In this document: positions 44,705-52,342 of the stretch, one piece after another | Layout: every line of letters begins with the position of its first letter | Numbering within the stretch: position 1 is the first letter of the stretch | NCBI RefSeq assembly: GCF_002261215.1 | Contig: NZ_NEVS01000004.1 | Location: 1,922,001-1,986,000 of the forward strand | Length of the DNA stretch: 64,000 nt | Direction: 5' to 3' | Source: Bordetella genomosp. 11 | GTDB taxonomy: Bacteria; Pseudomonadota; Gammaproteobacteria; Burkholderiales; Burkholderiaceae_B | Program-made: the position numbers and the translations under genes | The notes under the pieces: model-generated | What the model saw: the letters and a program-made list of their open reading frames with translations, nothing else | Told to the model about the DNA's origin: nothing | Database searches by the model: none

Positions 44705-47005
44705 ATGGCCTTCCCCGCACTGAAATACGCCTCTACCGGTTTGCTGGCCGCGCTGCGCGCGGGTTCGCGCCTGGGCCGCCGGCCGGGCCGCAAGTCCGGT
44801 AAAACCGCGCCTTCGCCCATTGCCGCGGCGGTCCAGCAGGCGGCCGAAACCCCCGCCACCGCGCCCATCGCGTCCCTGGCGCCGCTGACGGAAATCATCG
44901 GCAAATACCTGGACCCGAAGGACGTCGAGCGCGTGCGCGAAGCGTACCGCTTCGCCGACCAGGCGCACCTGGGGCAGTTCCGTGCCAGCGGCGCGCCCTA
45001 TATTTCCCATCCGATCGCCGTCACGGAAATCTGCGCGGGCTGGAAGCTGGACGCCAATGCCTTGTCCGCCGCGCTCCTGCATGACGTCATGGAAGACCAG
45101 GGCGTCACCAAGCACGAGCTGGCGGAACGCTTCAGCCCCGAAGTGGCCGAACTCGTCGACGGCCTGTCCAAGCTGGATCGGCTGGACTTCGCGACCAAGG
45201 CCGAACAGCAGGCGGAAAGCTTTCGCAAAATGCTGCTGGCGATGGCTCGCGATGTGCGGGTCATCCTGATCAAGCTGGCGGACCGCGTGCACAACATGCG
45301 CACGCTCGACGCCGTGGCGCCGGAAAAACGCCGGCGCATCGCCCGCGAAACCCTGGAAATCTACGCGCCGATCGCGCATCGCCTGGGGCTGAACCTGCTG
45401 TTCCGCGAGCTGCAGGACTTGTGCTTCGCGGCCATGTATCCCAATCGCTACCAGGTCCTGTACAAGGCAGTCCTGGCCGCGCGCGGCAACCGCCGTGAAG
45501 TCATCGGCAAGATCGAGGACGCCGTGCGCGCGGCCCTGCCCGCGGCGGGCATCGAGGCCGAAGTCAGCGGCCGCGAAAAAACGCTGTACGGTATCTACCG
45601 CAAAATGGTGGACCAGAAAAAGACCTTTTCAGAGGTCCTGGACATCTATGGGTTCCGGGTCATCGTCCATACGCTGCCGGAATGCTACCTGGCGCTGGGT
45701 ACCCTGCACCAGCTATACCGGCCGGTGCCCGGCAAGTTCAAGGACTACATCGCCATCCCCAAGGTCAATGGCTACCAGTCCCTGCACACCACCCTGGTGG
45801 GGCCCTATGGCACGCCGGTGGAATTCCAGTTCCGCACCCGCGACATGCACCACGTCGCCGAGGAAGGCGTCGCTTCGCACTGGCTGTACAAAAGCGCCGA
45901 CGTCTCGCTGAACGATCTGCAGAAGCGCACGCACCAGTGGCTGCAATCGCTGCTGGACATACAAAGCCAGACGGGCGATTCCGGCGAGTTCCTGGAACAC
46001 GTCAAAGTGGATCTGTTCCCGGACGCCGTCTACGTGTTCACCCCGCAAGGCAAGATCATCTCGCTGCCGCGCGGTGCCACGCCGGTCGATTTCGCCTATG
46101 CCATTCATACCGACATCGGCAACCAGGCGGTGGCGGCGAAGGTCAACAACGAATTCATTCCCTTGCGCACGGAACTATCCAGCGGCGATACCGTCGAGAT
46201 CATCACCTCGCCGGCATCCCGCCCCAATGCGCAATGGCTCAACTACGTGCGTACCGGACGCGCGCGCTCCGAAATCCGCCATTACCTGCGCACGGTGAAG
46301 TACGCGGAATCCGTCGCTTTCGGCGAACGCCTGCTGACCCAGGCCTTGCAGGAACTGCATCTCTCGCTGCCGCCGGCCGACGACCCCGAATGGGAAAAAC
46401 TCGCGCGCAGCAGCGGGGCAAGCTCGCGCGATGAGATCCTGGCCGACATCGGGCTGGGCAAGCGCCTGGCTGCCGTCGTCGCGCGGCGTTTCGCACCGGA
46501 GCACGAACTGATCGCCACCACCGCGGCCGCGGTGGACGAAATCACGGCGGCCCGTAGCGCGCCTATCCTGATCCAGGGCAATGAAGGCCAGGCCGTCCAG
46601 CTGGCCCCTTGCTGCGGCCCCCTGCCCGGCGACCCCATCATCGCCGGCATGCGGCTGGGCCATGGCCTGGTCGTCCATACGGCGGACTGTCCCGTCGCGG
46701 CCCGGCAGCGCACCCGGGAGCCCGAACGCTGGATCAATGTGGCGTGGGATACGCAGACCGCCAAGCATTTGTCCACGCGGCTGGATATCGTCACCCGCAA
46801 CGAACGGGGCGTACTGGGGCGACTGGCGGCCGAGATCACAGCGACTGACGCCAACATCGTGCATGTCACCATGCACGATGACGCGGTGGCCACGGTATCG
46901 CTGCACGTCACCGTGCAGGTGGACAGCCGCAAGCATCTGGCTCAGGTCATACGCGCCATCCGGCATGTCCCGCAGGTGCAGAAGATCGTCCGCGTAAAGG
47001 GCTGA
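44705..47005 (+). CDS. spoT: Bifunctional (p)ppGpp synthetase/hydrolase SpoT (Rel family)
   Basis: A 766-residue Rsh enzyme. The HD hydrolase domain retains YISHPIAVTEI and LLHDVMEDQGVT (the HD pair), so hydrolase activity is expected. The synthetase domain has GREKTLYGIYRKM and DIYGFRVIVH; the TGS domain has YVFTPQGKIISLPRGATPVDFAYAIHT; the C-terminal ACT domain has DIVTRNERGVLGRLAAEI. I chose ATG 44705 because GGAAGG lies 8 nt upstream; GTG 44696 falls on that site. It balances ppGpp in response to nutrient stress. Last of the gmk-rpoZ-spoT run. Confidence 0.97.
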   Translation: MAFPALKYASTGLLAALRAGSRLGRRPGRKSGKTAPSPIAAAVQQAAETPATAPIASLAPLTEIIGKYLDPKDVERVREAYRFADQAHLGQFRASGAPYISHPIAVTEICAGWKLDANALSAALLHDVMEDQGVTKHELAERFSPEVAELVDGLSKLDRLDFATKAEQQAESFRKMLLAMARDVRVILIKLADRVHNMRTLDAVAPEKRRRIARETLEIYAPIAHRLGLNLLFRELQDLCFAAMYPNRYQVLYKAVLAARGNRREVIGKIEDAVRAALPAAGIEAEVSGREKTLYGIYRKMVDQKKTFSEVLDIYGFRVIVHTLPECYLALGTLHQLYRPVPGKFKDYIAIPKVNGYQSLHTTLVGPYGTPVEFQFRTRDMHHVAEEGVASHWLYKSADVSLNDLQKRTHQWLQSLLDIQSQTGDSGEFLEHVKVDLFPDAVYVFTPQGKIISLPRGATPVDFAYAIHTDIGNQAVAAKVNNEFIPLRTELSSGDTVEIITSPASRPNAQWLNYVRTGRARSEIRHYLRTVKYAESVAFGERLLTQALQELHLSLPPADDPEWEKLARSSGASSRDEILADIGLGKRLAAVVARRFAPEHELIATTAAAVDEITAARSAPILIQGNEGQAVQLAPCCGPLPGDPIIAGMRLGHGLVVHTADCPVAARQRTREPERWINVAWDTQTAKHLSTRLDIVTRNERGVLGRLAAEITATDANIVHVTMHDDAVATVSLHVTVQVDSRKHLAQVIRAIRHVPQVQKIVRVKG

Positions 47006-47610
47006 TCCCAAAGGGGTGATACGGTCCCGGCGCGCATCGCGCGCCGCCTGCATGACGCGTTGATTCCGAACTCCCCCCAGGGCGCGCCCCACACCGGTCA
47101 TTGCGGCGCCTACGCGAAATCGGTCGGAAATGATGCGGCTTATGGTTCGAACCGGGTCGCGATCGGATTTATCCCCCACGTCGGCCAGTCCCGCACGCTC
47201 AGCCAGACTTATCGAGTCATAATCGGATCCGTCGGATTCAGGATCGGAGCCCATCGATTCCGCATCGGAAGTTCTCTGGCCTGGGATCGGAATCCATCAT
47301 TCCGCATCGGGATTTCTCAGGCTCAGGAGTCGGAATCCACCGGGCCTCGCCTCTGAATTTCCCAGCCCAGGATCGAAAGCCGTCAAGCTCGTGAAAATGG
47401 CAGACTTAAAAAAACAAGCCCTGCCGTCGTGAGCGAACCACACAGGCCATATATATCCGATTGTTCAGATTTTTCCTCTTATTGGGGAATCCGGCATTCT
47501 TAAAAATGGGGTTTCTCGAATGCGCGTCCATGCGTGTCCATGGAAGCGCGCATTCTCCAGCACAAGCCCGTAGGCGATAACCCTGGCGGGCCCCCTTTTG
47601 GATACCCCTT
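47006..47610. other. Gene-poor region downstream of spoT
   Basis: About 600 bp without a supported gene. It contains the imperfect tandem repeat at 47241-47369 and lower-GC sequence at 47400-47560, unlike the flanking core genes. Short frames crossing it in both directions have atypical composition and no ribosome sites. It marks the left edge of the accessory patch with the SSHG...HCFFC genes. Confidence 0.6.
47241..47369. repeat. Imperfect tandem repeat, about three 43-bp units
   Basis: Units begin at 47241 (GGATCGGAGCCCATCGATTC), 47284 (GGATCGGAATCCATCATTCC) and 47326 (GGAGTCGGAATCCACCGGG), with a fourth partial start at 47370 (GGATCGAAAGCC). Unit lengths are 43, 42 and 44 bp. Each has a CGGAATCC-type head, and units 1 and 2 share CCGCATCGG. 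The divergence suggests an old repeat. Confidence 0.7.
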
Positions 47611-48558
47611 ATGCCGAATCCCGTCTTCAGACCTCCTCGTCTCTCGGATATTTTGAATCTGGGAAAACCACCGCGGCCAACCCAGGGCCATCCGGACATA
47701 CCGGCACTGGCGGCACCACCACGCCGGTTCGGCTTGCCACCGGCGCCTGGCCCGGGCAATCCGCATTTCTCGGGACTCGAGGCGCCACCGCGTCCGGGCC
47801 AGGGCGCTCCTCCAATGGCAAATCTTTGGGTGCCGCCCCGGCCGGGGTTCGGCAACGTACCGATGCAAGGGTTGGCGGCAGCGCCGCTGCCGGGCCAGGG
47901 CTATCCACAGGTGCCGGGGCTGGTACCGCCCCCGCACGCGGCCCATAACAGCCGGCGCCCGCCGCCATCCCGGCACTTTTCCCGTCCCACCAATATTCTG
48001 GCCCGCTTCCCCTCCCTGCCGGATGGGGACTATATTCCAGGCCGCCCCCTCCATTATGGAAGATATCTCCTGTGGAAAGGGCAAAGAACGAATTCCGAGC
48101 TTATTATTTCGTCGCACGGCACTCGCGTATTCGGACGCCAGAACGTGATACCGCAAGGGATGGCGCTTCATTTCTACGGACCGGATTACGCATCGGTCGC
48201 GACGGTGAATATTTATCGCGCATTCATCGAGCAAGAGATTGACAAGCGCCCGTATCAGATCATTCGCGCCGGCCAGACTTGTTCGGACTACCTGCTGACC
48301 AAATTCCAGGGCGCAAGCGAGACATTCGACCATGTCCGGAAATGCCTGCCCTATTACGACGTAGTGACGATAGAAACGACGCCGGATCAAGACTGGACAG
48401 AGCGGGTGCAGTTATCCGAGCTACTGGAACACCTGCGCCTGAAGAAGCACAGGTATAAAAGAATACATTGCTTTTTTTGCCGGTCCCTGTCGCGATTGAC
48501 CGAAGCAGAGTACCCGGCGGTGCAGCCCCTTGTGCTGCCTCCATATAGCGCCCGGTAG
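47611..48558 (+). CDS. Unknown protein: Pro/Gly repeats plus SSHG...HCFFC domain (315 aa)
   Basis: Residues 18-108 are five degenerate 16-20-residue repeats of the type PPRPGQGxPxxxxL, probably extended. Residues about 150-290 form a globular domain: RYLLWKG, ELIISSHGTR, PQGMALHFYGPD, DYLLTKFQG, CLPYYDVVTI, VQLSELLEHL and IHCFFCRS. The same domain is found alone in the convergent gene at 48642-49205. No signal peptide or membrane segment. I do not recognise a characterised family with certainty; the SSHG and LHFY motifs recall the putative 'Stv' adhesin-type domain, a weak memory-based suggestion. Disordered N-terminus plus compact domain would suit a secreted effector, but no secretion gene is nearby. 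Confidence 0.75.
   Translation: MPNPVFRPPRLSDILNLGKPPRPTQGHPDIPALAAPPRRFGLPPAPGPGNPHFSGLEAPPRPGQGAPPMANLWVPPRPGFGNVPMQGLAAAPLPGQGYPQVPGLVPPPHAAHNSRRPPPSRHFSRPTNILARFPSLPDGDYIPGRPLHYGRYLLWKGQRTNSELIISSHGTRVFGRQNVIPQGMALHFYGPDYASVATVNIYRAFIEQEIDKRPYQIIRAGQTCSDYLLTKFQGASETFDHVRKCLPYYDVVTIETTPDQDWTERVQLSELLEHLRLKKHRYKRIHCFFCRSLSRLTEAEYPAVQPLVLPPYSAR
47662..47937 (+). repeat. In-gene Pro/Gly repeat region
   Basis: Encodes five degenerate repeats (for example APPRPGQGAPPMANLW, VPPRPGFGNVPMQGLA, AAPLPGQGYPQVPGLV). The repeat is absent from the paralogous protein and so forms a separable N-terminal module. Confidence 0.75.
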
Positions 48559-48641
48559 GGACCAGCCTGGCAGTCGGCCAGGCAGTCGGACGGTCTCATA
48601 CGGACACGGCGGCGCGTGAACCGCCATGTCATCGGAAGACA

Positions 48642-49205
48642 TCAGCGAGCCCTGTGCGTGGGCCTGTCCAGGTAAACATTGAAAGGCGCGGCATACGAAC
48701 GGCAGAAGAAACAATGGATCTTGGCGTATCGATGGCCTCGCCGTTCCAGGTCCGTCAGCAGCTCCGAAAGCATCATATGGTCGGATCCGATTTTCCAGGG
48801 GCGATGGCGGATCGTGACGACATCGTACCTACCCAAGCACTGGCGGACCGTCTCGTAGCTTTCCAATTCACCCTGAAACTTGTTTAACTGATAATCGACA
48901 AAGGGTTCCCCGCCTGTCTTGATGCGATACGGTCGGTTGGCCATATTACGCAGGATGAACATCTGGTAGATGTCTCTGGTGTTCAGTATCGCGCGGTCCG
49001 GACCATAAAAATGCAGCTCCGTACCCTCTGGCACGGTTTTCTTGTGAAACCCATTCAATATTTTCCGCCCTCCCGCCAGCGACCGGGCGCCGTGGGAAGA
49101 AATTATCAATTCGAGATTATTTGCGCCGCGCCAAAGGCGGTATTGACCGTATTCGAGGAAGTCCGACATATATTGACAATGCCTGGGTGATGTAGGGACT
49201 TCCAT
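48642..49205 (-). CDS. Unknown protein: stand-alone SSHG...HCFFC domain (187 aa)
   Basis: Paralogue of the C-terminal half of the 315-residue protein, with matching motifs in the same order: QYRLWRG, ELIISSHGAR, PEGTELHFYGPD, DYQLNKFQG, YDVVTI, LSELLTDL and RYAKIHCFFCRS. It carries an extra Lys/Gly insertion after SSHG (AGGRKILNGFHKK). I chose ATG 49205 because GGGGGGAG lies 7 nt upstream. A longer form from GTG 49289 is possible; its 28 extra residues (MGRGAVSSAPDFLV…) would start just after the C10 tract on the plus strand. It is convergent with the 315-residue gene, 83 bp apart. Function unknown; the invariant His and Cys residues could be catalytic or metal-binding. Confidence 0.75.
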   Translation of the reverse strand: MEVPTSPRHCQYMSDFLEYGQYRLWRGANNLELIISSHGARSLAGGRKILNGFHKKTVPEGTELHFYGPDRAILNTRDIYQMFILRNMANRPYRIKTGGEPFVDYQLNKFQGELESYETVRQCLGRYDVVTIRHRPWKIGSDHMMLSELLTDLERRGHRYAKIHCFFCRSYAAPFNVYLDRPTHRAR

Positions 49206-49212
49206 ATTGCAT

Positions 49213-49220
49213 CTCCCCCC
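49213..49220 (-). promoter_or_regulatory. Strong ribosome binding site deciding the 187-aa start
   Basis: GGGGGGAG on the minus strand lies 7 nt before ATG 49205. No comparable non-homopolymeric site precedes the upstream GTG 49289. Confidence 0.6.
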
Positions 49221-49294
49221 TGGCCGGCGAAAACTGGAATATTCTCGCACCAGGAAATCCGGCGCCGACGAAACGGCGCCCCGTCCCACCGGCG

Positions 49295-49304
49295 CCCCCC
49301 CCCC
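49295..49304. repeat. C10 (minus strand G10) homopolymer tract
   Basis: Ten consecutive C residues lie about 90 bp upstream of the start codon of the 187-residue gene, or immediately upstream of its alternative GTG start. Tracts of this size are prone to slipped-strand length change and are the basis of known Bordetella phase variation (for example fimbrial promoters). Confidence 0.75.
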
Positions 49305-49864
49305 TGTTCAACCGCGGTAGGCGGCGAAAGCGCCACTTGCCGGCGGGCAATGGCGTGTTTTCCTCGTTCCGGGGCAAGCTCGAACTTGCTTAGCAAGTAA
49401 TCCGGATACGTCTGGCCGCCACGGATGCGGTCGTAGGTATATTCCGCCTAGCCTCTTTGCAGAAACGCATAATCGATCGTCGGCGTAGGGTCGGCATTTG
49501 TTTGATCGCCGGATTGACCAGGGGCCGCGCACCGGCGACGAGTGCGGCGGGACGCGATGTGGCGTCCGGGCGGTGCGGCCGGGAACGTCGTAACAAGGCG
49601 GGGTTTGAAAACAGCCCTGCTCTTTTGCGCGGGATTTACCCAAGGCCGCGATCCAGCGGCGGCGGGGATTGCGACAGCGGGAGACGCAAGGCCGGCACCG
49701 GAACCGGCGGCGTTTGGAACCGGAGGTCGCGTGACAATATTCGGACGCGACGGCGGCGACGAATACGTATCGGTAAGGCGTGGCTTGAAAACGAAATTTC
49801 CTGGCGTGGCTGATCCGCGGTTCGACTATTGGAATGGCTCAGTTTGCGGCGCGCTGCGCACCGC

Positions 49865-49900
49865 AAAAAAACCGAAAAATCTGAACCGGGCGGATCCGCC
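49865..49900 (-). terminator. Possible intrinsic terminator after glnQ
   Basis: Downstream of the glnQ stop on the minus strand, GGCGGATCCGCC (49889-49900) can fold into a short stem and is followed by two T-rich stretches (one of seven T). The 2-nt loop would need to open, so the stem is weak. Confidence 0.35.
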
Positions 49901-49919
49901 AGGAATTTCGTGGCGCCGA

Positions 49920-50648
49920 TTACGCGACGTGTTGCAGGAAGTCCTTCAGGCGCTGGCTGGGCGGATCGGACAGCAGCGCTTGAGGGTTGCCGTCGTGCGC
50001 CACCTTGCCGCCGTCGATGAAGATCAGGCGGCTGCCCACGCGGCGGGCGAATTCCATTTCGTGGGTTACCACGACCATGGTCATCCCTTCTTCCGCCAGG
50101 TCGCGCATGACCTTCAACACCTCGTGCCGCAATTCCGGATCGAGTGCCGACGTCGGTTCGTCGAACAGCATCAGCTTGGGCTTGATGGCCAGCGCGCGGG
50201 CGATCGCCACGCGCTGTTGCTGACCGCCGGAAAGCTCGGACGGATAGTGCTGCATGCGCTGCTCGAGCCCGACCTTGGCCAACAGGGCCTGGGCCTCCGC
50301 GCGCGCCTGTGCCCGCGAGGCACCCCGCGTATGAATGGGGCCGAACATAACGTTTTCCAGCGCGGTCATCTGCGGGAACAGATTGAACTGCTGGAAAACC
50401 ATGCCGGCCTCGCGGCGGATTTCACGCACCTCGGCGGGCGAGCCCTTCACGCTCAGGCCGCCGACCAGGAGTTCGCCGTCCTGGATGGTTTCGAGGACGT
50501 TGATACAGCGCAGAAAGGTCGACTTGCCGGAGCCCGAAGGCCCGACCACGACAACGACCTCGCCGGCATCGATATTCAGCGTGATGCCGTTCAGGACGGT
50601 GGACGCGCCAAAGCGCTTGGTAACGTTCTTGAATTCAACCATGCTCAT
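49920..50648 (-). CDS. glnQ: Amino-acid ABC transporter ATP-binding protein (GlnQ-like)
   Basis: A 242-residue polar-amino-acid ABC ATPase. Walker [11 protein letters not shown]-loop VFQQFNLFP, signature [15 protein letters not shown], Walker [15 protein letters not shown], and switch [10 protein letters not shown]. It begins [14 protein letters not shown] at 50648 and overlaps the permease stop by 4 bp. The open frame continues upstream through the permease in another phase; that part is spurious. It powers import by the permease with the binding protein at 51451. The GlnQ name rests on the glutamine-type binding protein. Confidence 0.93.
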   Translation of the reverse strand: MSMVEFKNVTKRFGASTVLNGITLNIDAGEVVVVVGPSGSGKSTFLRCINVLETIQDGELLVGGLSVKGSPAEVREIRREAGMVFQQFNLFPQMTALENVMFGPIHTRGASRAQARAEAQALLAKVGLEQRMQHYPSELSGGQQQRVAIARALAIKPKLMLFDEPTSALDPELRHEVLKVMRDLAEEGMTMVVVTHEMEFARRVGSRLIFIDGGKVAHDGNPQALLSDPPSQRLKDFLQHVA

Positions 50649-51304
50649 AAGATGCGCATCCTCTTCTCGGCGATCCGCAGGCCCACGGCCATCAGGCCGG
50701 TAATGATCAGATAAATGACCGCCACGGCGGACCAGATTTCGACAGCGCGGAAGTTGCTGGCCATGATCTCCTGCCCCTGGCGGGTGAGTTCGGCCACGCC
50801 GATCACGATGAACAGCGACGAATCCTTCAGGCTGATGATGCACTGGTTGCCCAGCGGGGGAATCATGCGCCGTATGGCAACCGGCCCGATGATGTGGGTC
50901 AGGATCTTGTGGAACGGCAGCCCCATGGCCTGGCCGGCTTCGCGCAAACCTTTGGGAACGGAAAGCAGCGCGCCGCGCACGATTTCGGCGATGTAGGCGC
51001 CGGAATTGATCATCAGCGTAAGTATGGCGGCCAGCTGCGCGTCGATACGCAGGCCGTTGGCGATCAGCGGCAAGGCAAAGTAGATGAACATCACCTGCAC
51101 GATGATGGGCGTGCCGCGGATCACGGCAACGTAGATCACGGCGATGGTGGCCAGGAAGCGCGGCGCATAGGCACGCATGACGCCCGCCAGCGCGCCGAGC
51201 GCGAATCCGCCCAACAGGCCCCAGAAGGTGATCTTGACCGTCATCACCGTTCCGTCGAGCAGATTGGGCAGGGCCGCCCAGATCACGGACCAATCGAAAT
51301 TCAC
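50645..51304 (-). CDS. glnP: Amino-acid ABC transporter permease (GlnP-like)
   Basis: A 219-residue HisM/GlnP-type permease with about five membrane segments ([58 protein letters not shown]). The EAA-type loop reads [20 protein letters not shown], the coupling helix that docks on the ATPase. The single permease gene implies a homodimer, as in E. coli GlnP. It overlaps the ATPase gene by 4 bp and lies 146 bp after the binding-protein gene. Confidence 0.94.
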   Translation of the reverse strand: MNFDWSVIWAALPNLLDGTVMTVKITFWGLLGGFALGALAGVMRAYAPRFLATIAVIYVAVIRGTPIIVQVMFIYFALPLIANGLRIDAQLAAILTLMINSGAYIAEIVRGALLSVPKGLREAGQAMGLPFHKILTHIIGPVAIRRMIPPLGNQCIISLKDSSLFIVIGVAELTRQGQEIMASNFRAVEIWSAVAVIYLIITGLMAVGLRIAEKRMRIL

Positions 51305-51450
51305 ATGTTTCCCCTGTAGATAGGAACCCGCGTCCGGATCGGCGTGGCGATCGGAATAGGCGGCGCGGCCGCGGCGGGTGAAACGGAAGAATCAGCGGGC
51401 CGCCGGCGTGACACGCGCGATGCGCGCCCGGCGGCCCCGTCAACGAGGGT

Positions 51451-52209
51451 TTATTGTGCCTTCTTGCCGAACCACTTGGCGTAAATGGCGTCGTATTCGC
51501 CGTTGGCCTTGAGGTCGGCCAGCGCCTTGTTCACTTCCTTGACCAGCGGGCTGCCCTTGGGGAAAGCGATACCGTAGAAATCGCCGCTCTTGACATTGCC
51601 GACGACCTTCACGCGGTCCTTGCCGGCGGTGTTGGCGTAGTACTGGACATTCGGCGTATCGTGCACGGCGGCGTCGACGCGGCCCGTGGCCAGTTCGAGA
51701 TAGGCGTTGTCGATGTTGGGGAACAGCTTGAGCTTGGCCGACGGGACGTTCTTCTGCATGTAGTCCACCGTCGCCGTGCCCGTCTTCACAGCCACCGTCT
51801 TGCCAGCCAGGTCGGCGGCGCTCTTGATATCGGTGTTGCTGTTGTTGACGAGGATGGACAGGCCGCTTTCGTAATAGGGGTCGGAGAAATCGATGACCTG
51901 CTTGCGATCGTCACGGATGGTGATGCCCGCGAGCGCGACATCGATGTTCCGGGTCTGCAGGCCGGGGATGATGCCGTTGAAGTCCATGGGCTGCAGCTTG
52001 TATTTCAGGTGCAGCTGCTTGGCGATCGCGGCCCACAGGTCGACGTCGAAGCCGGTGTAGGTGTTGCCCTGCTTGAATTCAAAAGGGACGAAAGCCGTGT
52101 CCGTCGCGACCACGAGTTCCTTGGCGCTTTGCGCTGAGGCGGGCGCGGCCATGGCGAACCAGGCGACCGACATCCCGGCCATCATCGCGGCGAATTTCTT
52201 ATTGAGCAT
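51451..52209 (-). CDS. glnH: Amino-acid ABC transporter periplasmic binding protein (GlnH-like)
   Basis: A 252-residue protein with signal peptide ([20 protein letters not shown]) and a family-3 solute-binding fold: [36 protein letters not shown], then [37 protein letters not shown]. Similarity to E. coli GlnH is strong in the N-terminal part ([13 protein letters not shown]). First gene of the three-gene importer and directly downstream of the 5-oxoprolinase gene, so the natural ligand could be glutamine, glutamate or 5-oxoproline. The glutamine call is from family resemblance only. Confidence 0.93.
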   Translation of the reverse strand: MLNKKFAAMMAGMSVAWFAMAAPASAQSAKELVVATDTAFVPFEFKQGNTYTGFDVDLWAAIAKQLHLKYKLQPMDFNGIIPGLQTRNIDVALAGITIRDDRKQVIDFSDPYYESGLSILVNNSNTDIKSAADLAGKTVAVKTGTATVDYMQKNVPSAKLKLFPNIDNAYLELATGRVDAAVHDTPNVQYYANTAGKDRVKVVGNVKSGDFYGIAFPKGSPLVKEVNKALADLKANGEYDAIYAKWFGKKAQ

Positions 52210-52342
52210 GTTCGACTCTCCTTTGTTGAGCGGCGCCCGGGATACGGGCTGCGAGGCGTGCCGCGGGTAGGCGGCACGCCGAAGGGATGGATGTTAACGC
52301 AGCCGATTGCGGCTGTATCCCCTCAAAGGCAGTCCGGCACCG

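Larger units (their letters stand above)
49206..49919. other. Gene-poor region with homopolymer and degenerate repeats
   Basis: About 700 bp without a supported gene. It includes the C10 tract, a short palindrome ACTTGC-TTA-GCAAGT (49384-49398), a pair of similar 18-mers 180 bp apart (49595-49612 and 49775-49792), and a possible terminator near the glnQ end. Frames crossing it (for example plus strand 49457-49813) are Arg/Gly-rich and look non-coding. It may be remnant DNA. Confidence 0.55.

Noticed and set aside
49457..49813. A 118-residue plus-strand frame in the gene-poor stretch
   Set aside because: Arg/Gly-rich with no ribosome site or similarity; looks like non-coding GC-rich DNA.
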